Positions 1 through 13,179 are shown, counted from the stretch's first letter. The stretch: 64,000 nucleotides of DNA from Sitta carolinensis (GCA_032173965.1 CM063309.1:3144402-3208401); one strand, 5' to 3'. The notes: generated from the letters alone by a model not told the origin. Numbers and translations are program-made.

Positions 1-1580
1 GGATCCAGGGAGTATCCAGGGATGAATCCAGGGATGATCCAGGGAGTATCCAGGGATGAATCCAGGGATGAATCCAGGGATGATCCAGGGATGATCCAGG
101 GATGATCCAGGGAGGAACCAGGGATGATCCAGGGATGAATCCAGGGATGAATCCAGGGATGATCCAGGATGATCCAGGGATGATCCAGGGATGAATCCAG
201 GGAGGATCCAGGGAGGATCCAGGGAGTATCCAGGGATGAATCCAGGGATGATCCAGGGAGTATCCAGGGATGAATCCAGGGATGAATCCAGGGATGATCC
301 AGGGATGATCCAGGGATGATCCAGGGATGATCCAGGGATGAATCCAGGGATGATCCAGGGATGAATCCAGGGAGGATCCAGGGATGAATCCAGGGATGAT
401 CCAGGGATGATCCAGGGAGGATCCAGGGAGGATCCAGGGAGTATCCAGGATGAATCCAGGGATGAATCCAGGGATGAATCCAGGGAGGATCCAGGAGTAT
501 CCAGGGATGAATCCAGGGATGATCCAGGGATGATCCAGGGATGATCCAGGGATGATCCAGGGATGAATCCAGGGATGATCCAAAGATGATCCAGGGAGGA
601 TCCAGGGATTAATCCAGGGGGATCCAGGGATGAATCCAGGGATGAATCCATGGATGATCCAGGGATGATCCAGGGATGATCCAGGGTGATCCAAAGATGA
701 TCCAGGGAAATGATCCAGGGATGATCCAGGGATGGTCCAGGGATGAATCCAGGGATGATCCAGGGAGGATCCAGGGATGATCCAGGAGGATCCAGGGATG
801 ATCCAGGGATGATCCAGGATGATCCAGGGAGGATCCAGGGATGATCCAGGGATGATCCAGGGATGAATCCAGGGAGGATCCAGGGATGATCCAGGGATGA
901 TCCAGGAGGATCCAGGGATGATCCAGGGATGAATCCCGGAATGAATCCAGGGAGGATCCAGGGATGATCGAGGGATGAATCCAGGGATGAATCCAGGGAT
1001 GATTCCAGGGATGATCCAGGGAGGATCCAGGGATGATCCAGGGATGAATCCAGGGATGATCCAGGGATGATCCAGGGATGATCCAGGGATGAATCCAGGG
1101 ATGAATCCAGGGATGATTCCAGGGATGATCCAGGGATGAATCCAGGGATGATCCAGGGATGATTCCAGGGATGATCCAGGGATGATCCAGGGATGATCCC
1201 GGGATGAATCCAGGGATGATCCAGGGATGATCCAGGGATGAATCCAGGGATGATCCAGGGATGATCCAGGGATGATCCAGGGATGAATCCAGGGATGATC
1301 CAGGGATGATCCAGGGATGATCCAGGGAGGGATCCAGGGATGATCCAGGGATGAATCCCGGAATGAATCCAGGGAGGATCCAGGGATGATCGAGGGATGA
1401 ATCCAGGGATGAATACCAGGGATGATTCCAGGGATGATCCAGGGATGATCCAGGGATGATCCAGGGATGAATCCAGGGATGAATCCAGGGATGATCCAGG
1501 ATGATCCAGGGATGAATCCAGGGATGAATCCAGGGATGAATCCAGGGATGAATCCAGGGATGATCCAGGGACAGATGCAC
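1..1580. repeat. 11-12 bp minisatellite (gggatgatcca family)
   Basis: Continuous tandem array of gggatgatcca (11 bp) and gggatgaatcca (12 bp) with gggaggatcca and gggagtatcca variants. It begins before the window. Long open frames on the minus strand (HPWI/IPGSSLD periodic) are a by-product of the repeat. No gene is seen. Confidence 0.95.
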
Positions 1581-1621
1581 AGAGGGATCCAGGGAGGGAA
1601 ATTCTGCCCGGGGCAGCAGAG

Positions 1622-2310
1622 GTGACCCTGCCCTGTGTCCCTGTCCTCATTCTCTTTCCCATTCCCATTCCCATTCCCTGTCCCCGTTCCCATTCCTGTC
1701 CCCATCCATTCCCCATTCCTATCCCTGCTCTTGTCCCTGTCCCCATTCCCATTCCCATTCCTGACCCCATCCCTGTCCCCATTCCTGTCTCATTCCCTGT
1801 TCCCATTCTCTTTCCCATTCCTGTCCCCATTCCCTGTATCCCTGCTTTGGTCCCTGTCCCTATTCCCTGTCCCTCTGCCCATCCCTGTCCCCAATCCCAT
1901 TCCTTTTCCCATGTCCTCAATCCCTGTCTCCATTCCCGTTCCCATTCCCCATTCCCATTCCCTGTCCCCAATCCCACTCCCTGTCCCCATTCCCATTCCT
2001 GTCCCCATTCCTGTCCCCAATTCCATCCCCCAATCCCATTCCCTGTCCCCAATCCCACTCCCTGTCCCCATTCCCATTCCTGTCCCCATTCCCTGTCCCC
2101 AATTCCATCCCCCAATCCCATTCCCTGTCCCCAATCCTGTCCCCAGTTCCCTGTCCCTGTTCCCCATTCCTGCTCCCCTAATTCGGGATTTTCCCCATTC
2201 CCAAATTCGGGATTTTCCCCATTCCCAAATTCGGGATTTCCCCCATTCCCAAATTCAGGATTCCCCCCATTCCCTAATTCGGGATTTTCCCCCATCCCCA
2301 AATTCCCTTT
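1622..2310. repeat. Pyrimidine-rich cccattcc array, then a 24-bp array
   Basis: Irregular tandem repeats of cccattcc/tgtccccattcc to about 2170, then about five copies of a unit of about 24 bp built on aattcgggattttccccatt. The long plus-strand frames (PIPIPVP periodic) are repeat translations. Confidence 0.9.
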
Positions 2311-2399
2311 TTTTCCCGTTCTTGCCCCAGAATTCCCAAACCTCCCTCCCCTCCCACTCCCCTTCTGCTCCCATTTGGGATCGCGACATTCCCGGGAAA

Positions 2400-3440
2400 T
2401 CCCCCCTGGATTTGGGGCTTTTTTCCCCTTTTTTTTTCCCCTTTTTCCCCTTTTTCCCCCTTTTCCCCCCTTTTTCCCTCAAAGTTTCTCCTCGAGGAAT
2501 TCGGGTTTGAAATCCATAAACCCACAGGAATTCCGGGGGCTCCGGGGATGCAAATTCCTGGAATTCAAAGCAGAAAAATCGGGAAAAACGGGGAAAAAAA
2601 AAAAATCCCGGCGGGGCTCAGCCCCACCCGCTCCTCGGAACCGCGCGGAAAATTCGATTTTTCGCCATTTTTTCGGGGTTTTTTTTCACTCATTTTTCTC
2701 CATTTTTCGGTTTTTTTTTTTTTCATCCATTTTTGGCGATTTTTCTCCATTTTTTCGGTTTTTTTTCCATCCATTTTTTGGCGACTTTTCTCCATTTTTC
2801 GTTTTCTTTTTTTAATCCTTTTTTAAATTTATTTTTCTCCATTTTTCGTTTTCTTTTTTTAATCCATTTTTTTTTATTTTTCTCCATTTTTCGTTTTTTT
2901 TTTTTCATCCATTTTTTATTATTTTTTCTCCATTTTTCGTTTTCTTTTAATCCATTTTTTTTAAATTATTTTTCTCCATTTTTCGTTTTTTTTTAAATCC
3001 ATTTTTTGGCGATTTTTCTCCATTTTTTCGGGATTTTTTTTGTCCTTTTTTTTGTCGTTTTTTTTTCTCCAGTTCTTGGTGTCTCTTTGCTCCAATTTTT
3101 TGATTTTATTTTGTGGTTTTTCGCTGCTTTATTCTCCATTTTTTGGGTGCTTCTTCCTCCTTTTTTCCTGCTTTTTTTTTTTTTTTTACATTTTTCCTGA
3201 TTTTTTTCTCCATTTTTCCTGCTTTATTCTCCATTTTTGGGTACTTTTTTCTCCATTTTCGTGCTTTTTTTCCTTATTTTTTCCTGCTTTATTCTCCATT
3301 TTTCCTTCTTTATTTCTCCCTTTTTCCTGATTTTTTTCCTCCATTTTTCCTGATTTTTTTTCTCCCTTTTTCCTTCTTTTTTTCGTCCATTTTTCCTGCT
3401 TTTTCCCCCCATTTTTCGCTTTTATTTCCCTTTTTTTCCT
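2400..3440. repeat. T-rich ctccatttttcg arrays
   Basis: Degenerate tandem repeats built on tttttctccatttttcg, strongly strand-asymmetric (T plus C). A short non-repetitive patch at about 2490-2650 separates this from the preceding array. No gene support. Confidence 0.9.
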
Positions 3441-3459
3441 CACTCCCCACCAGCTCCGG

Positions 3460-4130
3460 GAGCCGCGTTTAACGTTTATTTTTAACACTTTATTTTTAAC
3501 CTTTATTTTAACCTTTATTTTTAACCTTTATTTTTACCGTTTATTTTTACCGTTTATTTTTAACCTTTATTTTTCACCTTTTTTTTTCACCTTTATTTTT
3601 AACATTTATTTTTAACCTTTATTTTTAATATCTATTTTTAACCTTTATTTTCAACATTTTTTTTTAAATATTTATTTTTAACCTTTATTTTTCACCTTTA
3701 TTTTTAACATTTATTTTTAACGTTTATTTTCAACATTTATTTTAATATTTATTTTTAATATTATTTTTCACCTTTATTTTTCACCCTTTATTTTTACCCT
3801 TTATTTTACCCTTTATTTTTAACCTTTTTTTTACCGTTTATTTTTTACCACTTATTTTTAATATTTTCACCTTTATTTTTAACCTTTATTTTTACCGTTT
3901 ATTTTTAACGTTTATTTTTAACCTTTATTTTTACCGTTTATTTTTACCGTTTATTTTTACCGTTTATTTTTAACATTTATTTTTAACCTTTATTTTTAAC
4001 ATTTATTTTTAACATTTATTTTTACCATTTATTTTTACCATTTATTTTTCACCCTTTATTTTTCACCTTTATTTTTACCCGTGATTTTTAACCTTTTTTT
4101 TACCGTTTATTTTTTCCCCTTTATTTTTAA
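3460..4130. repeat. 13-bp tttatttttaacc array
   Basis: Tandem copies of a 13-mer, tttatttttaacc, with acc/cgt/cat variants. It passes without a break into the ccccctttattt array. Confidence 0.95.
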
Positions 4131-5060
4131 CCTTTATTTTCCCCTTTATTTTTAACCTTTATTTTTACCATTTATTTTTCCCCTTTATTTTCCCCCTTTA
4201 TTTCCCCTTTATTTTTCCCCTTTATTTCCCCATTTATTTCCCCCTTTATTTCCCCCTTTATTTATTTCCCCCTTTATTTTCCCCTTTATTTTTCCCGTTT
4301 ATTTTTCCCGTTTATTTTTCCCGTTTATTTTTCCCGTTTATTTTCCCCCTTTATTTCCCCCTTTATTTTCCCCCTTTATTTCCCCCTTTATTTATTTCCC
4401 CCTTTATTTTTCCCCTTTATTTCCCCATTTATTTCCCCCTTTATTTCCCCCTTTATTTCCCCCCTTATTTTCCCCCTTTATTTTCCCCCTTTATTTTCCC
4501 CCTTTATTTTCCCCCTTTATTTTTCCCCTTTATTTCCCCCTTTATTTATTTCCCCCTTTATTTCCCCCTTTATTTATTTCCCCCTTTATTTCCCCCTTTA
4601 TTTCCCCCTTTATTTCCCCCTTTATTTCCCCCTTTATTTCCCCCTTTATTTTCCCCCTTTATTTCCCCCTTTATTTCCCCCTTTATTTCCCCATTTATTT
4701 CCCCCTTTATTTCCCCTTTATTTCCCCCTTTATTTCCCCCTTTATTTCCCCATTTATTTCCCCCTTTATTTTCCCCCTTTATTTCCCCCTTTATTTATTT
4801 CCCCCTTTATTTCCCCCTTTATTTTCCCCCTTTATTTCCCCCTTTATTTCCCCCTTTATTTATTTCCCCCTTTATTTATTTCCCCCTTTATTTATTTCCC
4901 CCTTTATTTCCCCCTTTATTTTTCCCGTTTATTCCCCCCTTTCTTTCTTTCCCCTTTCTTTCTCCCCTTTCTTTCTTTCCCCCTTTCTTTCTTTCCCCCT
5001 TTCTTTCTTTCCCCCTTTCTTTCTCTCCCCCCTTGCTCTTCCCCGTTTCTTTCTTCCCCC
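4130..5060. repeat. ccccctttattt array ending in ccctttctttctt
   Basis: About 800 bp of 11-12 bp ccccctttattt units with tttatttatt insertions, followed by a short ccctttctttctttcc array from about 4930. Confidence 0.95.
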
Positions 5061-5069
5061 TTGCTCTTC

Positions 5070-5215
5070 CCGTTAATTTTTCACGCTTTTCCCGCGGGGG
5101 GATTTTGGGGCCGGGCCCGGATCCCGGATTTCCGCCCTTCCCAAGGCGCCCGGGATTCATCCCGAACATTGCGGGATTTTTGAAAAGGATTCTTGAAAGA
5201 CCTTGGGGTTTTTTC
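5070..5215. other. Small GC-rich non-repetitive island
   Basis: A non-repetitive stretch containing gggccgggcccggatcccgg and cttcccaaggcgcccggg, flanked by a pyrimidine array and an AT-rich array. No exon or known element is recognised. Confidence 0.5.
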
Positions 5216-5219
5216 TAAT

Positions 5220-6110
5220 TTTTTTAATGTGTTTTGCGTTTCTGTTTTCGTATTTTTTTAATTATTGTATTTTTTATTTATTATTTTTTAATTATTATTT
5301 TTATTTAATTTTTAATTATTTTTACATGATTATTTTTATTATTATTTTTAATTATTATTTTTATTATCTTTTTTAAATTTATTATTTTAATTATTAAATT
5401 TTCATTATTATTTTTGCATTATTTTTATTATTATTTTTAAATGAATTGTTTTATTAATTTTTTAAATTGTTTTAATGATTTATTATTTCTAATTATTTTT
5501 AAATTATTATTTTTATTATTATTTTTATTATTATTTTAATGAATTTTAATTATTATTTTAATTATTTTTAATTATTATTTTTAATTATTATTTTAATTAT
5601 TTTAATTATTATTTTTAATTATTATTTTAAATTATTATTTTAAATGAATTTTAATTATTATTTTTAATTATTTTTAATTATTTTAAATTATTATTTTAAA
5701 TTATTATTTTAAATTTTTTTAAATTATTATTTTTATTATTATTTAAAAATTAATTTTAATTATTATTTTAAATTATTTTTATAATTATTATTTTAATTAT
5801 TATTTTAAATTATTTTTATTATTATTTTTATTATTATTTTAAAATGATTATTTAATTATATATTTTTTTAATTATTTTAATTATTATTTTAAATGAATTT
5901 AATTATTTTTAATTATTTTAATATTATTTTAATTATTTTTAAATTATTTTTAAATATTTATTTTTTAATATTATTATTTATTATTATTTTTAAAATTTTA
6001 TATTATTTTAAATATTATTTTTTTAAGATTTTTTTAATTTTTATTTATTATTTTAAATTTTTTTTAAATTGATTTTTTATTTTTAATTTTTTTATTATTT
6101 TAAAATATTT
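5220..6110. repeat. AT-rich aattattttt array
   Basis: About 900 bp of degenerate (attattttta)n with almost no G or C, sharply bounded by GC-rich sequence. Confidence 0.95.
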
Positions 6111-6114
6111 TAGG

Positions 6115-6500
6115 GTTATTTTTTGGGAATTTTGGGTTTTTTGGAAATTTTTGTTTATTGGGAATTTTATTTTTTTGGGAATTTGTTTTTTGGGGAATTT
6201 TGAGTTTTTTTGGGGTATTTTGTTTTTTTTGAAAATTTTGTTTTTTTGGAGATTTTTTTTTTTTTGTGGGTATTTTGATATTTTGGGTTTTTTGGGTGTA
6301 TTTTGGGGTTTTTTGGGGGGGTTTTTGGGTTGGGGTAATTTTTGGTTTTGGGGGAGGTTTGGTTTTTTTTCTGAGATTAATTCTTGGTATTTTTGGTTTT
6401 TTTGGGTTTTTCGGTATTTTTGGGGTATTTGGGTTCGTTTATTTTGGGGATGCGGGTTTTGGGGAGGATTTGGGTTTTGTTTGTTTCGAGAGGAATGTCT
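6115..6500. repeat. G/T-rich ttttgggg array
   Basis: Degenerate ttttgggaatttt/ttttttgggg repeats on the plus strand. The open frames here (FWGF periodic) are compositional. Confidence 0.85.
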
Positions 6501-6719
6501 GTTATTCTTGTGTTCTTTCTAAATTCTGGTATATTTTTCATTTTCCATCCTCTGTTTGTCATTTTTGTATTCTGATTATTCTTGATTTCTTTGCATTTTT
6601 TTGTATTCTGTATTGATTGTATCTCTTGTCATCTGTATTTTTCCTGTCCATTTTGCACCTGTTCATCTTATCTTGTCCATTCTGTCAGTTTGTCATCTAT
6701 TTTTGTATTTGTCATCTCT

Positions 6720-9700
6720 TTCCTCTAGTCATCCTCTGTCCTTTCCCTCTGTCCATCCTTCTCTCTTCCATCCTCTGTCCATCCTCTGTCCATCCTCTCC
6801 ATCCTCTGTCCATCCTCTTCTCGTCCATCCTCTGTCCACCTCTGTCCATCCTCGTTCTCATCCTTGTCCATCCTCGTCCACTCTGTCCATCCTCTGTCAT
6901 CCCTCCCATCCTTCCATTCTGTCCATCCTCTTCCATCCTCTGTCCATCCTCTGTCCATCCTCTGTCCATCCTCTGTCATCCTCTGTCCATCCTCTGTCCA
7001 TCCTCTGTCCATCCCCTGTCCATCCTTCCATCCTCTGTCCATCCTCTGTCCATCTCTGTCCATCCTCTGTCCATTCCTCTGTCCATCCTCTGTCATCCCT
7101 CTGTCCATCCCTCTGTCCTCCTCTGTCCATCCTCTGTCCATCCTCTGTCCATCCTCTGTCCATCCTCTGTCCATCCTGTCCATCCTCTGTCCATCCTCTG
7201 TCATCTCTTCCTCCTGTCCATCCTCTGTCCATCCTCTGTCCATCCTCTGTCCATCCCTCTGTCCATCCTCTGTCCATCCTCTGTCCATCCTCTGTCCATC
7301 CTCTGTCCATCCTCTTCCATCCTCTGTCCATCCCTCTGTCCATCCTCTGTCCATCCTCTGTCCACCTCTGTCCATCCCTCTGTCCATCCTCTGTCCCATC
7401 CTCTGTCCATCCCTCTGTCCATCCTCTGTCCATCCCTCTGTCCATCCCTCTGTCCATCCCTCTGTCCATCCTCTGTCCATCCCTGTCCATCCTCTGTCCA
7501 TCCTCTGTCCATCCTCTGTCCATCCTCTGTCCATCCTCTGTCCATCCTCTGTCCATCCTCTGTCCATCCTCTGTCCATCCTCTGTCCATCCTCTGTCCTC
7601 TCCTCTGTCCATCCCTCTGTCCATCCCTCTGTCCATTCCTCTGTCCATCCTCTGTCCATCCCCTCTGTCCATCCTCTGTCCATCCTCTGTCCATCCTCTG
7701 TCCATCCTCTGTCCATCCCTCTGTCCATCCTCTGTCCATCCCTCTGTCCATCCTCTGTCCATCCTCTGTCCATCCTCTGTCCATCCTCTGTCCATCCCTC
7801 TGTCCATCCTCTGTCCATCCTCTGTCCATCCTCTTCCATCCTCTGTCCATCCTCTGTCCATCCTCTGTCCATCCTCTGTCCATCCTCTGTCCATCCTCTG
7901 TCCATCCCTCTGTCCATCCCTCTGTCCATCCTCTCCTGTCCATCCTCTGTCCATCCCTCTGTCCATCCTCTGTCCATCTCGTCCATCCTCTGTCCATCCT
8001 CTGTCCATCCTCTGTCCATCCTCTGTCCATCCTCTGTCCATCCCTCTGTCCATCCTTGTCCATCCTCGTCCATCTCTCTCCTGTCCATCCTCTGTCCATC
8101 CTCTGTCCATCCTCTGTCCATCCTCTGTCCACTCTGTCCATCCCTCTGTCCATCCTCTGTCCATCCCTCTGTCCATCCCTCTGTCCATCCTCTCCTCCCT
8201 GTCCATCCTCTGTCCATCCCTCTCTGTCCATCCTCTGTCCATCCTCTTCCATCCTCGTCCATCCTCTGTCCATCCTCTGTCCATCCCTGCCATCCTCTGT
8301 CCATCCCTCTCTTGTCCATCCTCTGTCCATCCTCTGTCCACCTCCATCTTGTCCATCCTCTGTCCATCCCTCTGTCCATCCTCTGTCCATCCTCTCTCAC
8401 TCTGTCCATCCTCTGTCCATCCTCTGTCCATCCCTCTGTCCATCCCTCTGTCCATCCCTCTGTCCATCCTCTGTCCATCTCCTCTTCCATCCTCTGTCTC
8501 CATTCACCTCTGTCCATCCTCTGTCCATCCTCTGTCCATCCCTCTGTCCATCCTCTGTCCATCCCTCTGTCCATCCCTCTGTCCATCTCCCTCTGTCCAT
8601 CCTCTGTCCATCCTCTGTCCATCCTCTGTCCACTCCCTCTGTCCATCCTCTGTCCATCCCTCTGTCCATCCTCTGTCCATCCCTCTGTCCATCCTCTGTC
8701 CATCCTCTGTCCATCCTCTGTCCATCCTCTGTCTCTCTGTCCATCCCTCTGTCATCCTCATCCTCTGTCCATCCTCTGTCCATCCCTCTGTCCATCCCTC
8801 TGTCCATCCCTCTGTCCATCCTCTGTCCATCCTCTGTCCTCCATCCCTCTGTCCATCCTCTGTCCATCCTCTGTCCATCCTCTGTCCATCCTCTGTCCAT
8901 CTCGTCCATCCTCTCCATCCTTCCATCCTCTGTCCATCCTCTCGTCCATCCTCTGTCCATCCCTCTGTCCATCCTCTGTCCATCCTCTGTCCATCCCTCT
9001 GTCCATCCTCTGTCCATCCCTCTGTCCATCCTCTGTCCATCCCTCTGTCCATCCTCTGTCCATCCTCTGTCCATCCTCTGTCCATCCTCTGTCCATCCTC
9101 TGTCCATTCCCTCTGTCCATCCCTGTCCATCCCTCTGTCCATCCTCTGTCCATCCTCTGTCCATCCTCTGTCCATCCTCTGTCCATCCCTCTGTCTCCAT
9201 CCTCTCTCCACCCCTCTGTCCATCCCTCTGTCCATCCTCTGTCCATCCTCTGTCCATCCTCTGTCCATCCTCTGTCCATCCCTCTGTCCATCCCTCTGTC
9301 CATCCCTCTGTCCATCCTCTCTCCATCCTCTTCTCCATCCTCTGTCCATCCTCTGTCCATCCCTCTCTCCATCCCTCTGTCCATCCTCTCTCCATCCCTC
9401 TGTCCATCCTCTGTCCATCCCTCTGTCCATCCCTCTGTCCATCCTCTGTCCATCCTCTGTCCATCCTCTGTCCATCCTCTCCATCCCTGTCCATCCCTCT
9501 GTCCATCCTCTCTCCATCCTCTGTCCATCCCTCTGTCCATCCTCTGTCCATCCCTCTGTCCATCCTCTGTCCATCCCTCTGTCCATCCTCTGTCCATCCC
9601 TCTGCTCCATCTCTCTCTGTCCATCCTCTGTCCATCCTCTGTCCATCCCTCTGTCCATCCTCTGTCCACCCCTCTGTCCATCCTCTGTCCATCACCTCTG

Positions 9701-10520
9701 TCCATCCCTCTGTCCATCCTCTGTCCATCCTCTGTCCATCCTCTGTCCATCCTCTGTCTCCATCCTCTGCTCCATCCTCTGTCCATCCCTCTGTCCATCC
9801 CTCTGTCCATCCCTCTGTCCATCCTCTCTCCATCCCTCTGTCCATCCCTCTGTCCATCCTCTGTCCATCCTCTGTCCATCCTCTGTCCATCACCTCTGTC
9901 CATCCCTCTGTCCATCCCTCTGTCCATCCCTCTGTCCATCCTCTCTCCATCCTCTGTCCATCCCTCTGTCCATCCTCTGTCCATCCCTCTGTCCATCCCT
10001 CTGTCCATCCCTCTGTCCATCCCTCTGTCCATCCTCTGTCCATCCCTCTGTCCATCCTCTGTCCATCCCTCTGTCCATCCTCTGTCCATCCCTCTGTCCA
10101 TCCTCTGTCCATCCTCTGTCCATCCCTCTGTCCATCCTCTGTCCATCCTCTGTCCATCCTCTGTCCATCCCTCTGTCCATCCCCTCTGTCCATCCTCTGT
10201 CCATCCTCTGTCCATCCTCTGTCCATCCTCTGTCCATCCTCTGTCCATCCCTCTGTCCATCCCTCTGTCCATCCTCTGTCCCCTCTGTTCCTTCCACTCT
10301 GTCCATCCTCTGTCCATCCTCTGTCCATCCCATCCTTGTCCATCCTCTGTCCATCCTCTGTCCATCTCCCTCTGTCCATCCCTCTCGTCCATCCCTCATC
10401 CGTCCATCCTCTCTCCTCCATCTCTGTCCATCCCCTCTGTCCATCCCTCTGTCCATCCCTCTGTCCATCCCTCTGTCCATCCTCTGCTCCATCCTCTCAT
10501 CCATCCCTCTGTCCATCCAC
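6720..10520. repeat. 3.8-kb ctctgtccatc minisatellite
   Basis: The largest single array in the window: 11-bp ctctgtccatc and 12-bp cctctgtccatc units, highly homogeneous from about 6960. Because 11 and 12 bp units mix, all frames stay open over kilobases (for example 6601-10539 plus and 8397-10421 minus). These are not proteins. Confidence 0.98.
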
Positions 10521-10639
10521 TCAAAAAAACCCCAAATAATCCTAAAAAACCCCAAAACCCCTAAAAATCCCAAAAATTCCCCAACTCCTCCCGGGGGTGA
10601 AACCCTGGATTCCACCCCAAAAATCCGGCGTCCCCTTCC

Positions 10640-11430
10640 CGTTATTTTCTATTTTCCCCTATTTATTTTCCATATTCCCCATTATTTTCCATATTCCCCA
10701 TTATTTTTTATTTTTCCACATTATTTTTTATTTTTCCCCCATTATTTTCCCCACATTATTTTCTATTTTCCCCTATTGTTTCCCATTATTCCCCCCATTA
10801 TTTCCCATTTCCCCCACTATTCTCCCCCATATTATTTTCTATTTTCCCCCATTTTTCCCATTTTTCCCCATTTTCCCCCCATTATTTTCTATTCCCCCAT
10901 TTTTCCACTTTTCCCCCTATTATTTCCTATTTCCCATATTTCCCCCATTTTCCTCCATTTTTTCCATTATTCCCCCATTATTCCCTATTATTTCCCATTT
11001 TCCCCATTCTCCCCATCATTTTCTATTTTCCCCCATTATTTTCAATTTTTCCCCTTATCCCCCCATTATTTCCCATTATTCCCCCATTATTTCCCATTTT
11101 CCCCCACTATTCCCCCATATTATTTCCTATTTCCCCATTTTTTCCCATTTCCCCCCATTATTTTCCCCAATTATTTCCCATTTTCCCAATTATTTCCATT
11201 TCCCCCACTATTCTTCCCATATTATTCCTATTTTCCCCATTTTCCCCATTTTCCCCCACTATTCTCCCCCCTATTATTTCCTATTTTCCCCCCATTTTTT
11301 CCCATTTTTCCCCCCATTATTTCCCCCCATTATTTCCTATTTTCCCCCATTTTTTCCCATTTCCCCCCCCATTATTTCCCCCTATTATTTCCTATTTTCC
11401 CCCATTTTTTTCCCATTTTCCCCCCGCTAT
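10640..11430. repeat. cccccattatttcc pyrimidine-rich array
   Basis: Tandem cccattatttcc/cccatttttccc units of 11-14 bp. All G is absent over long stretches of the plus strand. It ends at a short CpG-containing island. Confidence 0.95.
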
Positions 11431-11439
11431 TTTCCCTGT

Positions 11440-11575
11440 AAAAAACCGGGAATTTCCGCGCGGCCCCGAGAGCGCCTGGGGAGCGGCGGCGCCTTTTGTG
11501 CTCTTGATTTACGGATTTTGTGCGAGGTTCACGGCGAGGTCAGCGGGATTGGGGATGGGAGCGCAGGGGGCTCGG
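11440..11575. other. Non-repetitive CpG-containing island with a PBX-HOX-like site
   Basis: A unique, CpG-rich stretch between two arrays of opposite purine/pyrimidine polarity. It contains TGATTTACGG at 11505-11514, which matches the PBX-HOX9/10 composite consensus (established motif). No exon is recognised. A regulatory role is inference. Confidence 0.4.
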
Positions 11576-12990
11576 CAGGGGAAAATCCGGGAAAAAACGG
11601 GGGAAAATCAGGGGAAAATAGGGGGGAAAAATAAGGGAAAAATGGGGAAAAATAGGGGGATAAAGGGGGGGGGAATGGGGAAAAAATGGGGAAAAATCCG
11701 GGGAAAAGGGGGGAAATAAGGGAAAAAAGGGGAGAAATCAGGGGAAAAAGGGGGAAATAAGGAAAAATGGGGAGAAATCAGGGAAAAAGGGGGAAAATAA
11801 GGAAAAATGGGGGAGAAATCAGGGGAAAAAGGGGGAAAATAAGGGAAAAAGGGGAGAAATCAGGAAAATAAGGGAAAAATGGGGGGATAAAGGGGGGATA
11901 AAGGGAGGAATAAAGTGGAAAAATGGAGGGAAAAAATGGGGGGAAATGGGAATAAAGGGGGAATAAAGAGGGAATAAAGGGGGGAAATGGGGGGGATAAA
12001 GGGGGAGAAATCTGGGAAAAAAGGGGGAAAAATCCGGGAAAAATAAGGGAAAAAAGGGGGGGGATGGGGGAAAATAGGGGATAAAGGGGGAAATGTGGGG
12101 GATAAAGGGGAAAAATGGGGGGAAATGGGGAAAAAATGGGGAAAAATCCGGGCAAAAGGGGGAAAAAGGGGGGGAATAAGGGAAAAATGGGGGAAATGGG
12201 GGAAAGGGGGGGAAATGGGGGGGAAAATGGGGAAAAATCCGGGAAAAAAAGAGGAAAAATGGGGAAAAATAGGGGGATAAAGGGGGAAATGGGGGGAAAA
12301 TGGGAGGATAAAGGGGGAATAAAGGGGGGATAAAGAGGAAATAAGGGAGGGAAAATGGGGAGGATAAAGGGGGGAGAAATCCGGGAAAAAAGGGGGGAAA
12401 ATCCGGGAAAAATAAGGGAAAAAAGGGGGGGAAATGGGGGGGAAAATAAGGGGAAAATGGGGGGATAAAGGGGGGAAAATGGGGGATAAAGGGGGGATAA
12501 AGGGGAAAAATGGGGGGGAAAATGGGGGGATAAAGGGGGGATAAGGGGGAAAAATGGGGAAAAATCCGGGGAAAAAAGGGGGGAAAAATGGGGGGGAAAT
12601 GGGGGGAAAAGGGGGAATAAAGGGGAAAAATGGGGGGATAATGGGGGGATAAAGGGGAAAAAATGGGAAAAATCGGGAAAAAGGGGGGAAAATGGGGGGG
12701 AAATGGGGGATAAAGGGGGAATAAAGGGGAAAAATGGGGGGATAATGGGGGGATAAAGGGGAAAAAATGGGGAAAAATCCGGGCAAAAAGGGGAAATAAG
12801 GGAAAAAAGTGGGGGAAATCAGGGAAAAATAAGGGAAAAATTGAGGGATAAAGGGGGGATAAAGGGGGGAAAGATGGGGGAAAAGGAGGAAAAATTGGGG
12901 GGAAAAATCCAGGAAAAAAAAGGGGGGGAATGGGGGAAAAATGGGGAAAAAAGAGGGGGGATAAAGGGGGGAAAATGGGGAAAAATGGGG
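11575..12990. repeat. Purine-rich ggggaaaaatgggg / ggggataaa array
   Basis: About 1.4 kb of near-pure purine tandem repeats (ggggaaaaatgggg, ggggggataaag, aaatccgggaaaa). It is the polarity opposite of the array left of 11430. Confidence 0.95.
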
Positions 12991-12999
12991 AAAAATATT

Positions 13000-13165
13000 T
13001 TCGATCTTTTCTCTTTTCTCTTTCCTATTTCCGATCCCAGTTTTATTCCCATTTCCCCTTCAGGCTGTATCCCGATCCCGCCGCTCGAGGCCCCGCCCCT
13101 CCCGCGCTATGCTAATGAGATGCAAATGAGGGCGGCGTTGATTACCGCGGGTAATGAGGGCGGCG
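13000..13165. other. Non-repetitive island with octamer and TAAT motifs
   Basis: Unique sequence containing ATGCTAAT (13109-13116), ATGCAAAT (13120-13127, POU octamer) and an inverted pair ATTACC-GCG-GGTAAT (13141-13155). TAATGAG/AAATGAG recurs three times in about 50 bp. It is followed by an uninterrupted G run. A conserved regulatory element is plausible but unproven. Confidence 0.4.
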
Positions 13166-13179
13166 GCGGGGGGGGGGGG

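Noticed and set aside
6720..10520. CRISPR-like regular repeat
   Set aside because: Units are 11-12 bp with no unique spacers, and the genome is vertebrate.
6601..10564. Open frames over 1,300 codons on plus and 300-670 codons on minus
   Set aside because: Pure translation of the ctctgtccatc repeat; all frames are open and no splice or start context supports them.
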